From Scatophagus argus (taxonomy: Eukaryota; Chordata; Actinopteri; Scatophagidae), in NCBI RefSeq assembly GCF_020382885.2, contig NC_058496.1:24408501-24472500 (forward strand): a stretch of 64,000 bases of DNA, in the 5' to 3' direction. How positions within the stretch are numbered: the first letter of the stretch is position 1; each line of letters opens with the position of its first letter. Under the pieces are notes generated by a model, which was given only the letters and a program-made list of their open reading frames with translations, made no database searches and was not told the DNA's origin. Positions 59,591 through 64,000 of the stretch are shown one piece after another. A program made the position numbers and the translations under genes.

Positions 59591-61600
59591 TTTGCTTTTT
59601 TTCGGACACAGACTGTTTTATCAGACAACGGACATTTTAATGGAGGAAACACTCATTTTCAGAACGGTACTGAGCAAAAACCGGCCACGAGTTTACCATT
59701 TAAATTGTTTTCTTTCTTTCTTTAAGGAAAATTCTGCATATTATTGCACTTTCCAAGCAAAATACAACTACTATCCGCTTCATGGACTGGCAAACCTCTG
59801 GCTTCTTCAACCCTTCTGTTTTTGTGAGCATGTGTCCTAGCTCTTTGCCGTTCGACCTTTGTTCTTTTGACATTAATATAAAAATGTCTGTTTGTCAGTG
59901 GCAGTTAAGTGTTGGAAACCCATCCTTTGTTTCGTAAGTGTGTCATCAAAGTTTGGTTCTGCCTGACAGTTTAAGTGCCAAGGATGAGAACTCGTTCTTG
60001 TTAAGTTGTGTGTTGTACGTCACTGTGGAGTGTGCAGCTGGTAATCACGCTTTTGTTCTTCTGACTTGGTTTCCATCGTAAGCTGTTGAAGTGCTATTAG
60101 TGATGAGAGAAAGGAAAGCCAGTGGTAACTCAGGTATGCAGGCAGTGTTGCTGCTCTGTATTATATTTTTATATACAAACACTATGACTCCATAGTATCC
60201 TTTATCTATGAAGGGTTTTTTTTGGAGTTTAATATGTTCTTATACTGTATCCACCTTTTACATGTTTGTGTTTTCTCATTCTTTGTGATTTTTGTGCAAA
60301 GGGTTTGTTAGTACCTGAACAATGTGTTCACATTTCAGAGGACATATGTGCAACAGGCAATCTGAATGTACCCTCTGCTACACATTACAACACGTTACTA
60401 ATGACTGGCCATGCTTCATGCCTCTAACCATTTTTTGTTTGCTATCCTCTCTTGAAGTAAATGATCAGCCATAAATGTGAGAAAATCTTCAATGAATTAA
60501 ATGCCAAGGTAAAATAAACTCGTCATAGATGAATTTGTTCTACATCGTTTGGTTTGTCCTGTTTGTCAAGTTAGTTGCGTAGTTACAGAATAGAATAAAG
60601 TATAAGTGCAGTAGTAGTAATGTGCACACTTAAAAATTAACAATGGGGAAAAATGTGTGTATTATAAATCAAACTAATCTGCATCTACAGATGATCAAAG
60701 ACAACATTTGCAAAGATCAGACAGGATCAAACTGGAGTTTGTTTTTTCTTTGTTGTTTTTTGATGAAGTCAGTGGATTCCTTCACATGATGGATGATAAG
60801 TGAGCATTTCACATGAAATGTATATGATTGTTTTCATGATTTATTGTGATCATTACTCATGCACAAAGAGACAGGGTATGAGCAATAAGACAGTAACAGA
60901 GCTGCAAAGGAATATTTCTCATATTTCAGGGAAGGTGGACGTAATGGGAGGCAATGACGGACCTGTATTTTTGACTTTGGCTGGAGAGGTAATCTGAGGC
61001 GCTCAGTTTCAAGAAAACTGTCAAAGAACATTAATCAGAGCATGGCTGAACATGAGTTTAGTAGTGTTTTTTGAATGTATCAATTTCATTTTTTAGATAG
61101 CCTGAAATTTAAAAAATCAAAACTAAACAAAAAAAGGATATGCAAGAAATCTGTTGACCTATTCAGTTTTGAACCAAAGGTTCCATGCATATTCTCACAG
61201 GTTTCTCACCGTTTCAGCTTGAAAGTGTTGGGAAATGTTGCTAAATCTAAATAAAGAAAAGAATACTTCAAGTATACTTTTGCACAGTAATGTTGAAGGG
61301 AAAAGGGTTTGCTTAAATCCAAATCTCTGAAAACATCTTTTCTCAACCAGCTCCATATTTTGATAGTAAAGTACTATAAAGATGAATTAAATTTGGTTGT
61401 AGTGATGAATGGCCTTGGATAATATAAAGAACACGGTATGAGCAGTTTTTACTGGAACTACTTTTTTGTAACAATAGAAAACATCAGAAGCAGAAATCAT
61501 AATGGCACAGAGTGTAAATGTGTTGTTTTCCAGTAGGGGGCGGCAGAGTGCGGTTGTTACATGTATTATGCCGTAAGGGACGACGACGACCAAGAACGTA
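59591..61600 (+). other. stambp 3' UTR and spacer to ppil2
   Basis: The UTR may run to the AATAAA at 60513-60518, about 0.9 kb past the stop. Beyond it is AT-rich spacer with short frames only, up to the ppil2 promoter. Confidence 0.55.
60513..60518 (+). terminator. Candidate polyadenylation signal of stambp
   Basis: AATAAA followed by a T/G-rich stretch (ttgttctac, tttggtttgtcctgtttg) as expected downstream of a cleavage site. Other, weaker candidates exist. Confidence 0.45.
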
Positions 61601-61696
61601 AACCGGAAGCCACAAAAGGCGAGCAGTTTGGATCTTTTTCGGCAAGTTGTGTTGTTTTATCATAAGCAGCCTTTCAGATCGACACAGGAACTCAAA

Positions 61697-63313
61697 ATGG
61701 GGAAACGACAGCACCAGAAAGACAAAATGTAAGTCTCAAAATTATCCTAAACATTTTACAGCAGCTCTGAAACATGGTTGTTGTTGTTAGCTTAGCTATA
61801 TGATAATGTTTGCTAAGGAGCTAACGTTAGCCAGCCAACTTAAAGTAGCTTGTTTTCTAGCATTATTGTCGGTTAACTTTATCAACGGCAGTGGCGGGAG
61901 AAGTTCTCTGCTCTTTGCTTCAGTAAAAGTATCTTCCTACAGTCAAATTTTACCGAAATAAAAGTAACGTTACAGAAGTATTAACATCAACATATAAATG
62001 GTATTAAAGTACAAAAAGTAGAAGTACTCATTATATAGAATGCCCCATTTCAGAGTAATCTATATTATAATATCGATGCACTAAAGTGTATGGTACTTTA
62101 ATGTTGTAGCTTGTAAAGGTGGGCCTTTTTTTTAAACTATATACCGTATTCTACTTAAAATCATATGTCTTGTGAATTTCACCAGGGGATCAACGAAGGC
62201 CTGCCTTAATAATAATTATTCATTTTTTGATTATATGTTATATTAATTATCTTAATCTGCAAAGTAACTAGTAACTAAATAGATAAATGTAGTGGAGTAA
62301 AAAGTACAGTATTTTCCTTCTGAGTTGTTGTAGAGTACAAGAAGGCAAAGTTACACTGACCTAAAGTAACCTAAAGTAAGTAAATGTGCTCAGTTGTCTT
62401 CGCCACTGATTTAAGGTTTATTCAATATGTTTCCTCTTATTTTTCTGTGTGTTTTATCCTCCTTACAGGTACATCACAAGTACAGAGTACACACACTTTT
62501 ATGGAGGGAAGCGAGCAGGTGAGTTGTACGCGGTTATTTTAAAGTTACCTCGTTAAACAGACGTGAGCAGTTAGACTACAGCTTTGAAGTTACCATTTGG
62601 TTAATTTGTGCTTGTTATAATCTTACAAGCTTGTTTTCATGCTACCACACTGAAGGCTGTAAATAATCTACACGTTGTTGTCATTATATTAGTTCCACTC
62701 AGCTAAAACTAATGTGGTTGAATACAACAGCCCTGTAGTAGGTCCTGTTATCCTATGTGTAGGGCTGTTGTATTCCACTTACAATAGGTCCTGCTTATCT
62801 TTTTATATGTGCAAAGAGGTAAAATAATCCCGTATTTTAAAGAAAAAAGGAACAAAAATGAAAGACTCTAAAGTTGAACTTGATTTTGTATTGATATTTT
62901 TTCCCTGCTTTTTTGTCATGTTGGTAATCTTGCAACCACTTGTAGGAGCCCTGAACGCTATGTTGGCAATGACTGTATCAAGTATGTGTATGGAAACAAG
63001 TGCTATTTGATGTTTTAGTTTTGCTATGCGTTTTTACTTTTCAGAAATCCCACAAGCAAACTTCAGGCGGCTTCCATTTGACCACTGCAGGTAAGATAAG
63101 ACTTGTTTACCATCCCCAGGAGAAGTGCATTGGATCTGTCTACTGAAAGGTTCTGGCCATGCTTTTCCCCCAGTAGTGGAGGGAAGTCTGGCTAAATATG
63201 TGTTGTGTTAAGAAATTGTCTCATTGTCTACTTGCTTTAAAACATTTCAGCTTGTCCCTTCAACCGTTTGAGTATCCTGTCTGTACTGTAGAAGGAGTCG
63301 TCTTTGACCTGCT
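61697..63313 (+). CDS. ppil2: Peptidylprolyl isomerase-like 2 (U-box/cyclophilin), first four coding exons, 3' end off window
   Basis: PPIL2 (CYC4/CYP60) is a nuclear spliceosome-associated protein with an N-terminal U-box-type E3 region and a C-terminal cyclophilin domain. Exons seen: 61697-61728, 62469-62518, 63045-63090, 63251-63313; 191 nt, 63 complete codons plus two bases. The N-terminus MGKRQHQKDKMYITSTEYTH and the blocks FYGGKRAEIPQANFRRLPFD and SLSLQPFEYPVCTVEG match human PPIL2 closely. The last visible exon ends GACCTGCT before gtaagt, entering the U-box. The remaining U-box and the cyclophilin domain are right of the window. The ATG is preceded by an ETS core CCGGAAG at 61603-61609, consistent with a housekeeping promoter. 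Confidence 0.96.
61887..62395 (+). repeat. Near full-length copy of the 'agtaaaagtactc' teleost repeat
   Basis: Carries agtggcgggagaagttc at the left, tagaagtactcattatatag, aatgccccatttcagagtaa, tttaatgttgtagcttgtaa, and gtagtggagtaaaaagtaca toward the right end. I recognise this order as a very abundant element in percomorph genomes. In ppil2 intron 1. Five or more shorter copies occur elsewhere in the window. Confidence 0.7.
62720..62775. repeat. Perfect 15-bp inverted repeat (hairpin) in ppil2 intron 2
   Basis: GAATACAACAGCCCT (62720-62734) and AGGGCTGTTGTATTC (62761-62775) pair perfectly across a 26-base loop. Part of the loop (taggtcctg, ttatc, tatgtg) is repeated in direct orientation just to the right at 62785-62812. 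Confidence 0.8.
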
Positions 63314-64000
63314 GTAAGTAGATGACGCAAATGTGACTTGGCAATAGAAAAGTTTTTTGACTTAATGTATCATTATGATGTAAATGTCGATTGCACAATG
63401 TTTAATGCCGCTGTAATTCGTTTCCTATAAGCCTCGCTTTGAGTATGCACTTTTATCTGCCATTTGGCAGGTTTCCCAGGAAAATTGAGTTGTCTGTTCC
63501 CACTTAAAATAATAACAATATTAACAACAACAATAATATCAGCTACATTTGTCCCAGTGCCATAATTTTTTTTAAGCTGACAGTGTTAGGGCAGGACTCT
63601 AAAAAAACAAACTAAACAAAAACAAATCAATAATATTTGCATGACCAGATTTCCAGAAACATTTGAAATGTGATATTTAAATAGCAATTCTTTTCAGCCC
63701 AACACCAAGGAGACAGTCAGCACTCATACAAAATCAACAGTTCTGTTAATGACTAATGAGTCCATACCGCAGCAAAGCCAGTCCAGCCAGTGTGCTGCTG
63801 TCAGCTTCAGGGAATGGTCATCCAGGGAGTCGGGCAGTTTGACGTTGAGTCCACAGAGTAAAGTGGATGGAGTAGACAAATAATCTGAGTCCGTAGAATG
63901 AGTGAGCTATGAATTATGGGCATTTTGGCTTGTTGTCAGAGGTGGGCATGCAAATTGATGAGTCAGACTTCATTCACTGTTGAGTAAAGTTAGATGAGCG
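63314..64000 (+). other. Start of ppil2 intron 4
   Basis: Runs from gtaagtag to the window edge. AT-rich with no exon seen; the next ppil2 exon should begin with the codons for IVPWLKK-like sequence, which is not found here. Confidence 0.6.

Overview
The window is vertebrate nuclear DNA, almost certainly from a ray-finned fish and probably a percomorph. Genes are broken into many small exons with GT-AG introns and UTRs. Every recognisable protein is closest to vertebrate families. Introns and spacers carry dispersed repeats of the kinds common in teleost genomes. It is not a prokaryotic or viral accessory region: I see no operons, CRISPR arrays or defence systems.

Layout, left to right. (1) 387-7902, minus: 5' part of a SEC14L2-type lipid-transfer gene, nine coding exons, C-terminal part off the left edge. 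(2) 10511-15849, plus: complete rnf215, a membrane RING-H2 protein, divergent from sec14l. (3) 18458-25008, minus: complete ascc2, eighteen coding exons, convergent with rnf215. (4) 29479-44147, minus: complete slc39a14 (ZIP14 metal transporter) with a pair of 170-nt mutually exclusive exons; probable non-coding 5' exons reach to about 51.7 kb. (5) 52942-53013, minus: a tRNA-Pro(UGG) gene in the spacer between slc39a14 and stambp. (6) 55336-59590, plus: complete stambp (AMSH), a JAMM deubiquitinase, with a probable non-coding first exon near 53.4-53.5 kb. (7) 61697-63313 and beyond, plus: the first four coding exons of ppil2, a U-box/cyclophilin protein.

The genes do not form one pathway. They are ordinary housekeeping and membrane genes, several of them (rnf215, ascc2, stambp, ppil2) concerned with ubiquitin. 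The sec14l/rnf215/ascc2 cluster matches the gene content I recall for human 22q12, and ppil2 is also on human chromosome 22.

The observations most worth checking are these: the slc39a14 alternative exons, whose lengths force exclusive choice; a GC-AG intron in ascc2; a NAGNAG acceptor in rnf215 in which one choice creates an in-frame stop; a hAT-type MITE with its target duplication still readable; a three-block tandem duplication at 49.2-50.6 kb; and a TC-repeat that serves as the polypyrimidine tract of the last slc39a14 exon. I found no convincing new biological system. Exon boundaries were set by hand from splice sites, reading-frame continuity and remembered family sequences; no alignment was run.
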